A DNA stretch of 36,183 nucleotides, taken from positions 1 to 36,183 of the forward strand of contig LQHI01000062.1 of the NCBI GenBank assembly GCA_001515185.1, read 5' to 3'. Source of the DNA: Hadesarchaea archaeon DG-33 (lineage in GTDB: Archaea; Hadarchaeota; Hadarchaeia; Hadarchaeales; Hadarchaeaceae). A program made the translations under genes and the position numbers. This document shows positions 1-7,554 of the stretch, piece after piece. The notes beneath the pieces were generated by a model, which ran no database searches, had not been told where the DNA came from, and saw nothing but the letters and a program-made list of their open reading frames with translations. Position 1 is the first letter of the stretch, and every line of letters begins with the position of its first letter.

Positions 1-799
1 TGTCAAAATCCACGCTTATAGGGAAGGGCCTCACGTGGATGGTGCGTCCTTTATATTTCACGTTAAGTGTCCCGTAATCGGGTTTAATCCCCATCACCTT
101 CTCAACGCTCGCCAAGAAGTTGACACAATAACTAGGAAGGTGAAAACCGATGAGGTCGTTCGCAAGCATGCCATCGAGTATCTCCTCCGCCCACGGTAGA
201 AGTGTGAAGGTGTCCCAAGTGGGCCAGGGGATATGCCAGAAGTGAGCAAGCACGAGCTTTTGTTTTTTCGGGGCTCCGTTCCTGACAATTTTTGGTGCTA
301 GCCCCAAGTGGTAGTCATGAAACCAAATGAAAGCCTTATCTATTCCCTTCGTCTCCTGCCTGATCGCCTCCGCATACAGCGTATTCGAGTGCTTGTAACC
401 GTTCCAGAATGATTTATCAAAAAATGGTTTTTGAAACACATTGTGGCAGAGAGGCCAAAGTGTCTGATTCGAAAAACCGAAGTAAAACTTGTCCACCTCG
501 TTCTTTGACATCCAGATTCTTTTAAGCACATATTTTGGGTTACCGGGGGGAACCCGGCACCGATTTTGTTTATCTACGTTTTTTCGATCAGCATCCCCAC
601 TACCACCTGCCACCCACGTTCCGCCAGTGGCCTGCATCAAGGGATCCAGGGCTGCCGTCAGACCTCCAGCGGGGGTCTTGACCTGTACCCCATCGGGCGT
701 GTGCATGTGAATGTATGGCTCGCGGTTAGAAACAATGAGGAATTTGTATCCCTTTAGTTTCGATTTTACAAGCTTCTGGACATCCTTCGCCGAGGCCAT
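1..799 (-). CDS. otsA: trehalose-6-phosphate synthase (GT20), N-terminal part, cut by window edge
   Basis: Retaining glycosyltransferase that joins UDP- or ADP-glucose to glucose-6-phosphate in the cytoplasm to make trehalose-6-phosphate, a compatible-solute precursor. Reading the minus strand from ATG at 799 gives about 266 residues without a stop, running off the window. Seen in order: SNREPY near residue 30, the glycine-rich TPAGGLTAAL loop near 49-58, WFHDYHLGLAP (the GT20 HDYHL signature), and AHFWHIPWPTWDTF, matching the family HIPWP segment. Family proteins are usually about 450-500 residues, so roughly half is missing. The start lies only 28 bases from that of the divergent mscS, and both products suit an osmotic-stress theme. 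The GT20 call is firm; the sugar-nucleotide donor cannot be told. Confidence 0.88.
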   Translation of the reverse strand, partial: MASAKDVQKLVKSKLKGYKFLIVSNREPYIHMHTPDGVQVKTPAGGLTAALDPLMQATGGTWVAGGSGDADRKNVDKQNRCRVPPGNPKYVLKRIWMSKNEVDKFYFGFSNQTLWPLCHNVFQKPFFDKSFWNGYKHSNTLYAEAIRQETKGIDKAFIWFHDYHLGLAPKIVRNGAPKKQKLVLAHFWHIPWPTWDTFTLLPWAEEILDGMLANDLIGFHLPSYCVNFLASVEKVMGIKPDYGTLNVKYKGRTIHVRPFPISVDFD

Positions 800-827
800 A
801 TAACCAAGAAAATAGTGGTGGCGATTT

Positions 828-1829
828 TTGATATTAATCGGGTTTATTGTGGCGGGGTATGCGCTGAGATTTGTGTTAAACGTTTACGTCACTAGGCTCA
901 CTAGAAAGACGAAAACCAAGATTGACGATATCATTCTCGATGCCATCAAAGTACCGATAGTTGCGATATTCTTAATCATGGGGATTAACTTTGCTCTTGA
1001 GCGCGCAACGTTTGTCCCTGCAGAGGTCATGCAATATCTTCCGACCATCAGCTACCTGTTGATACTCTTAATAGCAACGTGGTGCACCGCGAAGATTATA
1101 ACTGGGATATTGAAGTACTACGGCACAGTGCGTCCCAGCGTGAGGACGCTCGTGCCAACGCTTCAGAAAATCATGAAAATCCTCATCTTTTTTGTAGCAT
1201 TCATCCTGATACTCGATGCACTTGGTATCCAAGTGACCGCGTTGGTCGCTGCCTTTGGGATAGGGGGCCTCGCAGTTGCATTCGCCCTCCAAGGGACGTT
1301 GTCCGAGTTCTTCGCCGGCGTTTACATTATGTCCGACCGACCCGTGAGAGTAGGAGATTATATCGAGCTAGACTCAGGTCAAAAAGGCTATGTGGAAGAC
1401 ATCGGCTGGCGTAGCACGAAAGTACGCGAACTTCCTAACAACATAATTGTAGTGCCGAACTCGAAAATGGCGGGAGCAATCGTCACCAATTACTACTTGC
1501 CCGAGCCACAGATGGCCTGCTTGGTCCAGGTTGGGGTAGCCTACGACAGCGACCTTGAGAAGGTTGAAAGAGTAACCATCGATGTAGGCAAAAAAGTGTT
1601 GAAAAAAGTGACTGGGGGGATACCTGAGTTCGAGCCCTTCATTCGTTATCACACCTTCAGCGACTTCAGCATAAACTTCACCGTCATCCTGAGGGTCAAA
1701 GAATTCGTGGACAAGTACCTGATCACCCACGAGTTTGTAAAAGAGCTGCACAAGCGCTACAAGAAGGAGGGCATCACAATCCCGTTCCCGATCCGCACGA
1801 TCTTAATGCCCAAGAGACGAGCTTCCTAG
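828..1829 (+). CDS. mscS: MscS-family mechanosensitive channel
   Basis: Small-conductance mechanosensitive channel that opens under membrane tension to release solutes after osmotic downshock. The 333-residue protein has hydrophobic N-terminal segments, then the pore helix and beta domain typical of the family: ALQGTLSEFFAG, YIMSDRPVRVGDYIEL, DIGWRSTKVRELPNN and VVPNSKMA. Length is close to E. coli MscS plus one extra N-terminal helix. The reading frame has no ATG near the front; TTG at 828 is the first candidate and GTG at 849 the next, neither with a clear ribosome site. It is divergent from the trehalose synthase with almost no spacer. It is followed, after 52 bases, by srp54, which has its own Shine-Dalgarno-like site. 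Confidence 0.9.
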   Translation: MILIGFIVAGYALRFVLNVYVTRLTRKTKTKIDDIILDAIKVPIVAIFLIMGINFALERATFVPAEVMQYLPTISYLLILLIATWCTAKIITGILKYYGTVRPSVRTLVPTLQKIMKILIFFVAFILILDALGIQVTALVAAFGIGGLAVAFALQGTLSEFFAGVYIMSDRPVRVGDYIELDSGQKGYVEDIGWRSTKVRELPNNIIVVPNSKMAGAIVTNYYLPEPQMACLVQVGVAYDSDLEKVERVTIDVGKKVLKKVTGGIPEFEPFIRYHTFSDFSINFTVILRVKEFVDKYLITHEFVKELHKRYKKEGITIPFPIRTILMPKRRAS

Positions 1830-1881
1830 CCTCTCGTTTATTTAATACAACGCGACAAACGATTATCGAAAGTGATACTCT

Positions 1882-3279
1882 ATGGTGCTCGATAGACTTG
1901 GGAGGACCCTGCATAGCGCCCTCCGGAAGCTGACACGCACGGCCCATGTCGACGAGCGGGTGGTCAAGGAGTTAGTGCGGGATATCCAGCGCGCTCTGCT
2001 ACAGGCGGATGTCAATGTAGAACTCGTGCTGGAGATGACGAAGCGGATAGAAAAGCGGGCACTCGAGGAGAAGATCCCCCCTGGCATGGCACGCAAAGAG
2101 CACATCATCAAGATTGTATACGAAGAACTTTCCACGCTCATGGGGCGTCCAGCCCAACTACAGCTCAAGCCCGGAGAATTCACGATACTGCTGATGGTCG
2201 GCCTTCAAGGAAGTGGGAAGACGACCTCGGTGGCGAAGCTAGCATCTCACTTCAAGAAACGGGGCTTCAAGGTTGGCATTGTCTGCGCAGATACCTTCCG
2301 CCCAGGTGCGTACGAACAGCTCAGCCAACTTGGTCAACAGGTCGACACAAGATTTTTCGGCGACCCCAAAGCCAAGGATTCGATCAAGCTTGCAAAGAAA
2401 GGCGTCGAGCAGTTCAAAAAAGAGCATCTTGAATTAATCGTCGTTGACACGGCCGGCAGGCATCGCAAAGAGGAAGCCCTGATGGAAGAAATGCGCCAAA
2501 TCGCCAAATCAATAGGGCCTGACGAAATCATGCTCGTCGTGGATGGGACGATAGGGCAACAGGCGAAAGAGCAGGCTGCAGCATTCAAAACCGCAACGGA
2601 CATAGGCTCGATTTTGATTACCAAACTGGATGGCACCGCAAAAGGTGGGGGGGCACTCTCGGCGGTTGCGGCCACTGATGCTCCGATAAAGTTCATAGGT
2701 GTCGGTGAACACCTAGATGACCTCGAACCTTTTGTGCCCGAGCGCTTCGTGGCTCGCCTGCTCGGGATGGGCGACATTGAAACATTGCTGAAGCGGATTG
2801 AGGAGACCGCAAGGGCCGAAGAGGTGAAGCCCGCCGATATGAAAGCAATCCTCGCGGGCAAGCTCACCTTGCAAGACGTTTACAGCCAGCTCGAGATGAT
2901 GGGCAAAATGGGCCCCTTCAAGAAGCTTATGCAGATGATCCCGGGGCTAGGAGTAACCATACCTGAAGAACAGATGCGTGTGGGAGAGGAGAAACTAAAG
3001 CGTTTTAAGGTGATCATGCAGTCAATGACTCCTGAGGAACTCGAAAACCCGAAGTTACTCAACGCCTCACGGATTCGCCGAATAGCCCGAGGCTCGGGTA
3101 CGAGCGAGACAGATGTTAAAGAATTACTAAAACAATATGAATTCATGAAAAAAATGATTAAAAAGATGATAAAAGGGCGGGGCCCAAAATTCGGCCCGTT
3201 TGCGAAGCTCATGAAACAATTGCCGAAGGGAATATCTAATAATGTCGAAACAAAGGGGGCTAGCGGAAAAAGTTCTTAA
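1882..3279 (+). CDS. srp54: signal recognition particle 54 kDa protein (SRP54/Ffh), GTPase
   Basis: Cytoplasmic GTPase of the signal recognition particle: binds signal peptides as they leave the ribosome and docks the complex to FtsY at the membrane. The 465-residue protein has the four-helix N domain (1-90), the G domain with P-loop GLQGSGKTTS (107-116), DTAGRH (G3) and TKLDGTAKGG (G4), and a methionine-rich M domain (about 325-465) with the RNA-binding segment RIRRIARGSGTS. Length is normal for archaeal SRP54 (about 440-460). The ATG at 1882 follows a GTGAT site five bases upstream. It lies at the head of the conserved archaeal cluster with L21e and RpoF; the Pus10-type gene often between them is absent here. 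Confidence 0.97.
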   Translation: MVLDRLGRTLHSALRKLTRTAHVDERVVKELVRDIQRALLQADVNVELVLEMTKRIEKRALEEKIPPGMARKEHIIKIVYEELSTLMGRPAQLQLKPGEFTILLMVGLQGSGKTTSVAKLASHFKKRGFKVGIVCADTFRPGAYEQLSQLGQQVDTRFFGDPKAKDSIKLAKKGVEQFKKEHLELIVVDTAGRHRKEEALMEEMRQIAKSIGPDEIMLVVDGTIGQQAKEQAAAFKTATDIGSILITKLDGTAKGGGALSAVAATDAPIKFIGVGEHLDDLEPFVPERFVARLLGMGDIETLLKRIEETARAEEVKPADMKAILAGKLTLQDVYSQLEMMGKMGPFKKLMQMIPGLGVTIPEEQMRVGEEKLKRFKVIMQSMTPEELENPKLLNASRIRRIARGSGTSETDVKELLKQYEFMKKMIKKMIKGRGPKFGPFAKLMKQLPKGISNNVETKGASGKSS

Positions 3280-3332
3280 GCGAGGGCGTGTAGTTAGATT
3301 TGTTGGGAGAGCCTATTACTTAGGGTGTTACC

Positions 3333-3632
3333 ATGGCTAAAAGATCGAAAGGTTATCGAAGCAAAAGCAGAAGAAAGCTCACCAAACATGTCCGTGAGCG
3401 CGGACTTTCGCCCGTGAGCCGAGTGATACAAGAGCTTGGGCCTGGCAAGAAGGTTGCTATCATCCTTGACCCAAGCGTCGCGAAGGGGCAACCCCACCCA
3501 CGGTACCATGGCAGGACTGGGGTTATTCAGGAACGTTGTGGACGAGCTTACGTGGTCGAAATCAAGGATGGGGGGTCCATCAAAAAGGTTATTTCCCGCC
3601 CAGAACACCTTAGAACGGTGGGGGCAAGATGA
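3333..3632 (+). CDS. rpl21e: 50S ribosomal protein L21e
   Basis: Large-subunit ribosomal protein found only in archaea and eukaryotes. The 99-residue basic protein begins MAKRSKGYRSKSRRKL, as archaeal L21e does, and has the SH3-like core with HPRYHGRTGVI and a C-terminal RPEHLR. Length matches the family (about 95-100). The ATG at 3333 lies 53 bases after srp54. The stop overlaps the start of rpoF by four bases (ATGA), so the two are translationally coupled. L21e next to RpoF and DUF655 is a long-recognised archaeal gene order, which supports both the call and the euryarchaeal placement. Confidence 0.97.
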   Translation: MAKRSKGYRSKSRRKLTKHVRERGLSPVSRVIQELGPGKKVAIILDPSVAKGQPHPRYHGRTGVIQERCGRAYVVEIKDGGSIKKVISRPEHLRTVGAR

Positions 3633-3967
3633 TAGGAAAGGAGGTAACGGGTGAAAAACCCGTGCCATTGACTAAAGTGCTTGAAATCCTCGAAAAACAG
3701 AAAAAGCAGGGAGAGCTAGAGTACGGACAACGGCTCACCTACGATTATGCACAAAAATTTGCGAAGTTAGATGTCAAAAAAACAGAGGAACTGATCGGTG
3801 AGTTGCTCAAGCTCGAGAAGATAAGGGAACACCAAGCAATTGCACTCGTTGATCTGATGCCCGAAAGAAAAGAGGATGTGGAACTCATTTTCGCAAAAGA
3901 ACGAACGAGGCTTGAAGGAGAAGACATCAAGAAAATTTTAGAGATAATAAACAAGTACAGGAAGTAG
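3629..3967 (+). CDS. rpoF: DNA-directed RNA polymerase subunit F (Rpb4-like)
   Basis: Rpb4 homologue that pairs with RpoE (Rpb7) to form the stalk of archaeal RNA polymerase, contacting nascent RNA and helping initiation and termination. The protein has 112 residues (family about 105-120) and is largely helical and charged. It carries the HRDC-like C-terminal region, with LVDLMPERKEDVELIFAKER followed by a helix ending IINKYRK. Its ATG shares bases with the L21e stop (ATGA at 3629-3632). The DUF655 gene follows after 21 bases. The neighbourhood is as diagnostic as the sequence itself. Confidence 0.94.
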   Translation: MIGKEVTGEKPVPLTKVLEILEKQKKQGELEYGQRLTYDYAQKFAKLDVKKTEELIGELLKLEKIREHQAIALVDLMPERKEDVELIFAKERTRLEGEDIKKILEIINKYRK

Positions 3968-3988
3968 TTCCCAGCTAATTGGAGGCAC

Positions 3989-4591
3989 GTGTTCTTGGTC
4001 GATAAGAAATATGAAGACCGGGGCATAGTAGTGGATTTCCTGCCTGATGGGAACCCGGGCGATCCTAGACCAATTCATCTGCGTGAGCCCATAGCTCAGA
4101 TTCTTGGCGACACGTTTTTCACCCTGCTTGAAATCGTCCCCATAACAGGAGTAACATTTACCCCTCACGAACGCGTTTTTATAGGCAAGGGCGGGCGAGA
4201 CAAAGTCGAACGAATCAAACGCCGCGTGGGTTACGAGGAGCTCACAGCTGCGGCAAAAGCAGAGCTGCCGGTCGCCATAGAGGGACTGATCAACGATGCC
4301 CCAGAACGATTCATAGAGTTCTTCAATCGCGCCGCGCCTCTGACCACGCGCTTCCACCAACTCGAACTCATCCCGGGGATAGGGAAGAAACTTATGTGGG
4401 CGGTCATCGAAGAGCGGAAGAAGGGCCTCTTCGCGGACTTCGAAGATTTAAATAAAAGGGTAAAGGGGTTGACCAACCCGAAAGGCCTGATTGCGAAACG
4501 GATAATCATGGAGTTAGAGGGCTCCGACAAATACCGCGTCTTCGTGCGCCCACCATCTAGAAGGGCTTCCGTCGAGGGCGAGGCACCTTAG
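3989..4591 (+). CDS. DUF655 family protein with helix-hairpin-helix
   Basis: Conserved archaeal protein of unknown exact role, nearly always encoded between rpoF and ksgA. Two parts can be seen in its 200 residues: an N-terminal OB-like beta-rich region (to about residue 60, with ITGVTFTPHERVFIG) and a helix-hairpin-helix around LELIPGIGKKLMWAVIEE, a nucleic-acid-binding fold. A role in rRNA or tRNA handling is inference from context. GGAGG at 3981-3985 precedes two in-frame starts: GTG at 3989 (three-base spacing) and TTG at 3995 (nine-base spacing). The TTG may be the real one. The last 35 bases overlap trkH on the other strand, and the usual downstream ksgA is missing here. Confidence 0.88.
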   Translation: MFLVDKKYEDRGIVVDFLPDGNPGDPRPIHLREPIAQILGDTFFTLLEIVPITGVTFTPHERVFIGKGGRDKVERIKRRVGYEELTAAAKAELPVAIEGLINDAPERFIEFFNRAAPLTTRFHQLELIPGIGKKLMWAVIEERKKGLFADFEDLNKRVKGLTNPKGLIAKRIIMELEGSDKYRVFVRPPSRRASVEGEAP

Positions 4592-5960
4592 CTATCAGGT
4601 AGCTAACGAATGCTATCACCGGAATTATCTCGAGGCGTCCGACTAGCATTTGAACTGTCATGCTTATCTTCCCTGCCAGGGGCATCGCTGCTGAAGTTAT
4701 CCCCACAGATAAGCCAACGTTCCCTTGAGCTGAGGCCGACTCAAATACCGAATTAATGGCTGGGTTGCCCACTGCCATCAGCACTATTGCACCGCTTATC
4801 AGCACGATAATGTAGAGAAATGCGTAAATGGCGGTTTCCATCATCTCCTGTTCGCTGTAAATCCTACCCGATATTTTCATCGGCACAACTGCCCGCTCGG
4901 GGAGAAAGCTTCGCTTAATCATCCAGTGGACAGCCTTAACGATAATCACGGTTCGGATGAGCTTGATCGCACTCGAGGTTGAACCATACCCGCCACCTAC
5001 AACCATGAGGATTGTGAGCAGGCCCTTCTGGGGATCCCCCCACATTGAGAGGGTGGCCGTGGAGAAGCCCGTTCCCGTCAGGGCAGAGGAAGATTGAAAT
5101 AGCGCGTCCTGTAACCCCACGCTCCACACAAGCAAAAGCGTAGCCAGCGCTATCAGCGCGAGCATCAGCCGAACCTCGATGTTTTGGAAGAGTTCCCGCC
5201 AGTGCCCTGACATGACCCTTCGGTGGATTGCGAAGCTGACTGCACCAGCCATCATTATCAAAATTGTAACTGCAAGCACCGGGGAGCCGTATTCAGCGAA
5301 ACTCGCATTACGTACGCTGAATCCGCCGGTGGCGATTCCCGTCATCGAGTGGTTAACTGCCTCAAACAGCGACATGTTGGGTGCCCCTGTGAAGTACAAC
5401 CCGACGATGCCGAGAAGCGTGAGCAACAAATATATTTTCCATAGAGAACGAGCAGTTTCCCGAATGCTTGGCTCGATACGATCGGCTCGCGCCTCAGCAA
5501 CGTACATTTTCCGAGCTGCTTTCCCCGCACCGATGAGGGCTGCTAAGAAGAGAACAATCACACCCATGCCACCCACCCACTCGGTCAGGCTACGCCAGAA
5601 AAGGATGGTGGGTGAAACTGCTTCGACATTAGAAATCATTGTTAGTCCCGTGGCCGTGAAACCAGACATGCTCTCAAAGTAAGCGTCCTCTACTAGCATG
5701 TTGTTGCCGAAGATATAGGGTATCGAGCCGAATGCCGAGAAGATGATCCAACCTAAAGCGACAAGCACCATTGCCTTGCCTAAGGTTATATCAATAGGCT
5801 GAAAACGCCGCCTAAGGAAAAACCCTAGCACGAAGACGATGACCGCTGGGGCTATGAAATATGGGAGCAAGTGGGTTTCGTTGGTTAGAAACGCCACTGG
5901 AACCGGCGCCAACATCACCGCGCCTAGGGCGATCAGAATGAACCCTATGAAATGTAGCAT
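4557..5960 (-). CDS. trkH: TrkH/KtrB-type potassium transporter, membrane subunit
   Basis: Membrane pore subunit of a potassium uptake system, normally gated by a cytoplasmic TrkA/KtrA nucleotide-binding ring. The 467-residue protein is hydrophobic throughout and shows the four-fold M1-P-M2 repeat with filter segments ESMSGFTATGLT, HSMTGIATGGFS, SSALTGTGFST and SAQGNVGLSVG. All four filters keep the critical glycine. Length is normal (about 450-490). ATG at 5960 follows GGAGGT at 5967-5972 on the minus strand and a TATA box near 5996-6003. No trkA is present in the window, so its partner must lie elsewhere. The C-terminal codons overlap the DUF655 gene by 35 bases, tail to tail. Confidence 0.94.
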   Translation of the reverse strand: MLHFIGFILIALGAVMLAPVPVAFLTNETHLLPYFIAPAVIVFVLGFFLRRRFQPIDITLGKAMVLVALGWIIFSAFGSIPYIFGNNMLVEDAYFESMSGFTATGLTMISNVEAVSPTILFWRSLTEWVGGMGVIVLFLAALIGAGKAARKMYVAEARADRIEPSIRETARSLWKIYLLLTLLGIVGLYFTGAPNMSLFEAVNHSMTGIATGGFSVRNASFAEYGSPVLAVTILIMMAGAVSFAIHRRVMSGHWRELFQNIEVRLMLALIALATLLLVWSVGLQDALFQSSSALTGTGFSTATLSMWGDPQKGLLTILMVVGGGYGSTSSAIKLIRTVIIVKAVHWMIKRSFLPERAVVPMKISGRIYSEQEMMETAIYAFLYIIVLISGAIVLMAVGNPAINSVFESASAQGNVGLSVGITSAAMPLAGKISMTVQMLVGRLEIIPVIAFVSYLIAKVPRPRRKPF

Positions 5961-5995
5961 CGTGCAACCTCCGACGGTATACCCTTGCCGAAAGT

Positions 5996-6003
5996 GTATA
6001 AAG
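5996..6003 (-). promoter_or_regulatory. TATA box for trkH
   Basis: On the minus strand CCTTTATACA lies about 35-40 bases ahead of the trkH ATG. An archaeal transcript start 24-27 bases downstream of its centre would fall near 5973, just before the GGAGGT ribosome site. The rest of the 182-base gap (6004-6142) shows no further structure I can support. Confidence 0.5.
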
Positions 6004-6142
6004 GATTTGCTAAGTTAAGACCTAAACTGTAGGTTTGAACTTGAAACTCATGCTTAATTTTGGTAGGTGCAGGAAACCCGACGCACTACGCACGAAATCC
6101 TCGAAAATCTCCAAATACAAAGAAACTTAAAAGCAGGTGAGA

Positions 6143-6484
6143 TTAGACATTTTCTCCAGAGAATTCCTGAAGTACCTCAACCAACGCAGTGTCGAAACCC
6201 TTTTCATCTTCGGGTCTAAACTTCCGTGAGAGCCTCTCCCGCACGCTTTTGACGAGTTCTACAACTTGTTCCTGTTTGTATTCCCCATTCACCACGCGGT
6301 TAATCACTGATAGCTCTCCTCCGGCCTCAAGGGCCGTAACCATGCCCCGCAGCGCCAGCAGGTAGCCTCGCCCGAACTCATCGTTGAAGTCAACTTTGCT
6401 CTTCATTTGCTCGAGCCATTCCTTAGCCTTTTTTGTATCCCTTTCCCTGAGGGTCTGTACGAAAGATTTCAGGTCCAATTCCAT
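6143..6484 (-). CDS. hypothetical protein, 113 residues, helical and charged
   Basis: I do not recognise this family. The 113-residue product is rich in Glu, Lys, Arg and Leu, has no Cys pair, no signal peptide and no membrane segment, and looks all-helical. Its middle has a glycine-containing turn (FGRGYLLALRGMVTALEAGG) that may separate two helical hairpins. It is real by its coding character and by its start: ATG at 6484 is preceded by AGGTGG and an A/T-rich promoter-like stretch (GGTTAAAATC). It stands alone between UPF0147 and trkH on the same strand with gaps of about 170-180 bases on each side, so it is probably its own transcript. Small soluble regulator or chaperone are only guesses. 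Confidence 0.7.
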   Translation of the reverse strand: MELDLKSFVQTLRERDTKKAKEWLEQMKSKVDFNDEFGRGYLLALRGMVTALEAGGELSVINRVVNGEYKQEQVVELVKSVRERLSRKFRPEDEKGFDTALVEVLQEFSGENV

Positions 6485-6598
6485 GTGACCACCTAGATTT
6501 TAACCAAAAGTTAAGAAACCCCTGAGGCTATAACGGTTTCCGACACAGCACAAAAACTCATCGTGAAAAAAGCGCGGGCTGATAACCATTAAGCATAT

Positions 6599-6622
6599 GC
6601 CACACGAGGCATTTCTCGTGGC
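6599..6622 (-). other. imperfect hairpin after the UPF0147 gene
   Basis: In the 173-base gap 6485-6657 the bases CACGAG (6603-6608) and CTCGTG (6615-6620) form a perfect six-base stem. An alternative longer stem uses GCCA (6599-6602) and TGGC (6619-6622) with a two-base bulge. It lies about 35-60 bases beyond the UPF0147 stop and could mark a transcript end or be chance. The remaining gap shows nothing else clear. Confidence 0.3.
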
Positions 6623-6657
6623 AGAGGCTGTCGAGAGTGCTGCAAGAGTGGCTTACC

Positions 6658-6915
6658 TCACTCGCGGATTGTTTCCAAAACGCTGAGGGCACTCCATATC
6701 GTCGTTCGGGTGTGGATGGGCATATTCGGGTCATTACTTATCTCGTCAAGTATCATTGTCGCAGAAGAAGCCTTGAGCACTGAATCGCCCTCCTTTTTCA
6801 ACAGGGCATTCTTAGCTTCGTTTGCAGCTCTTCGAATGTTACGGGGGACTGAAGTGTCCTCTGCCACGCGCGCCATAATTTCCGCCACCTGCCTTAGCTT
6901 GACCTCTGAGGACAC
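6658..6915 (-). CDS. UPF0147 family protein
   Basis: Short conserved archaeal protein of unknown function. The signature is plain: VAEDTSVPRNIRRAANEAKNALL followed by a helix and LDEISNDPNMPIHTRTTIW, the two most conserved blocks of UPF0147. The fold is expected to be a small helical bundle. The frame is open back to GTG at 6945 (95 residues), but GGTGAT (6920-6925 on the minus strand) sits four bases before GTG at 6915. Starting there gives 85 residues and the usual family N-terminus, so I prefer 6915. It is divergent from the zinc-ribbon gene at 6987 with about 70 bases between them. Confidence 0.88.
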   Translation of the reverse strand: MSSEVKLRQVAEIMARVAEDTSVPRNIRRAANEAKNALLKKEGDSVLKASSATMILDEISNDPNMPIHTRTTIWSALSVLETIRE

Positions 6916-6986
6916 GATTATCACCCGTTCGCATATCCAATCCACTTAATTTTAAGGAGGGGGCCTCATAAAGAGTTTGGGGTCAA

Positions 6987-7313
6987 ATGCAAGACGAAAG
7001 GATAGCTAAAATGACGGAAATGCTCCTCGGCGGGGGGAAAATGCTTTCGGTGCACTGCGGCACCTGCAAGGGGCCCCTCTTCGAGTTTAAGGGGAAAGTT
7101 ATCTGCCCAGTCTGTGGCGAGAGAACCGAAGCCGCGAAAGCTGAAGCTAAGCCCAAAGCTGCTCCCACCGAGAAAGTTGAAGGCATCCTAAGTGCCAAGC
7201 TAAATGTGCTCGCTACTCAGCTCGAAAAGGAAACTGACCACGTCAAGACCTTAGAACTGCTCGATCGTATTAAATCTATCCTTGAAGTACTCGAAAAGTT
7301 GAAGGAGAGGTGA
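6987..7313 (+). CDS. Sjogren/scleroderma autoantigen 1 (ZNRD2/p27) family zinc-ribbon protein
   Basis: Archaeal homologue of the eukaryotic autoantigen p27 family; molecular role unknown. The 108-residue protein has an N-terminal helix (MTEMLLGGGKML), a zinc ribbon with Cys24, Cys27, Cys40 and Cys43 (HCGTC and ICPVCG), a low-complexity Ala/Lys/Pro linker (about 47-63), and a C-terminal helical or coiled-coil tail. This order matches the family. It is first in a three-gene operon: the winged-helix gene starts four bases after its stop, using the SD site GAGGTGA that overlaps its own last codons. Confidence 0.85.
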   Translation: MQDERIAKMTEMLLGGGKMLSVHCGTCKGPLFEFKGKVICPVCGERTEAAKAEAKPKAAPTEKVEGILSAKLNVLATQLEKETDHVKTLELLDRIKSILEVLEKLKER

Positions 7314-7317
7314 AAAC

Positions 7318-7554
7318 TTGCGAAAGGATGAAATTCTCACGGCGTTAAGAGAGGCCGGAGTCGCGCTCACCATCGAGGAGCTCTCTCAGCAAACTGGGAT
7401 CGACATCGCCCACCTACGGGTCGATCTCTTCAGACTGGCTGAGGAGGGAAAGGTCGAGCGCCGACAGCGGGAAAACAAGCCCACTTGGACGATAAAGGTG
7501 AGTACAGCCCTAGATCGGCGCTACGAGAAGCTCTCTAAAAAATATGTTCCGTGA
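7318..7554 (+). CDS. small winged-helix DNA-binding protein
   Basis: A 78-residue protein made almost wholly of one winged helix-turn-helix: DEILTALREAGVALTIEELSQQ (first helices), TGIDIAHLRVDLFRLAEEGK (recognition helix) and a wing VERRQRENKPTWTI. It is likely a transcription regulator or a nucleic-acid-binding adaptor. No ligand domain is present, so any sensing would come from a partner. TTG at 7318 is supported by GAGGTGA four bases upstream; no ATG or GTG competes. The stop overlaps the next start (GTGA at 7551-7554), so it is coupled to the CPBP protease and may regulate this operon. Confidence 0.72.
   Translation: MRKDEILTALREAGVALTIEELSQQTGIDIAHLRVDLFRLAEEGKVERRQRENKPTWTIKVSTALDRRYEKLSKKYVP

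Noticed and set aside
2334..2867. Long minus-strand open frame (177 codons) within srp54
   Set aside because: Antisense to a highly conserved GTPase; the product is Ser/Arg-rich with no family look. It is a codon-bias shadow.
5179..5682. Plus-strand open frame (167 codons) within trkH
   Set aside because: Antisense to the conserved pore loops of TrkH; composition is typical of a shadow frame.
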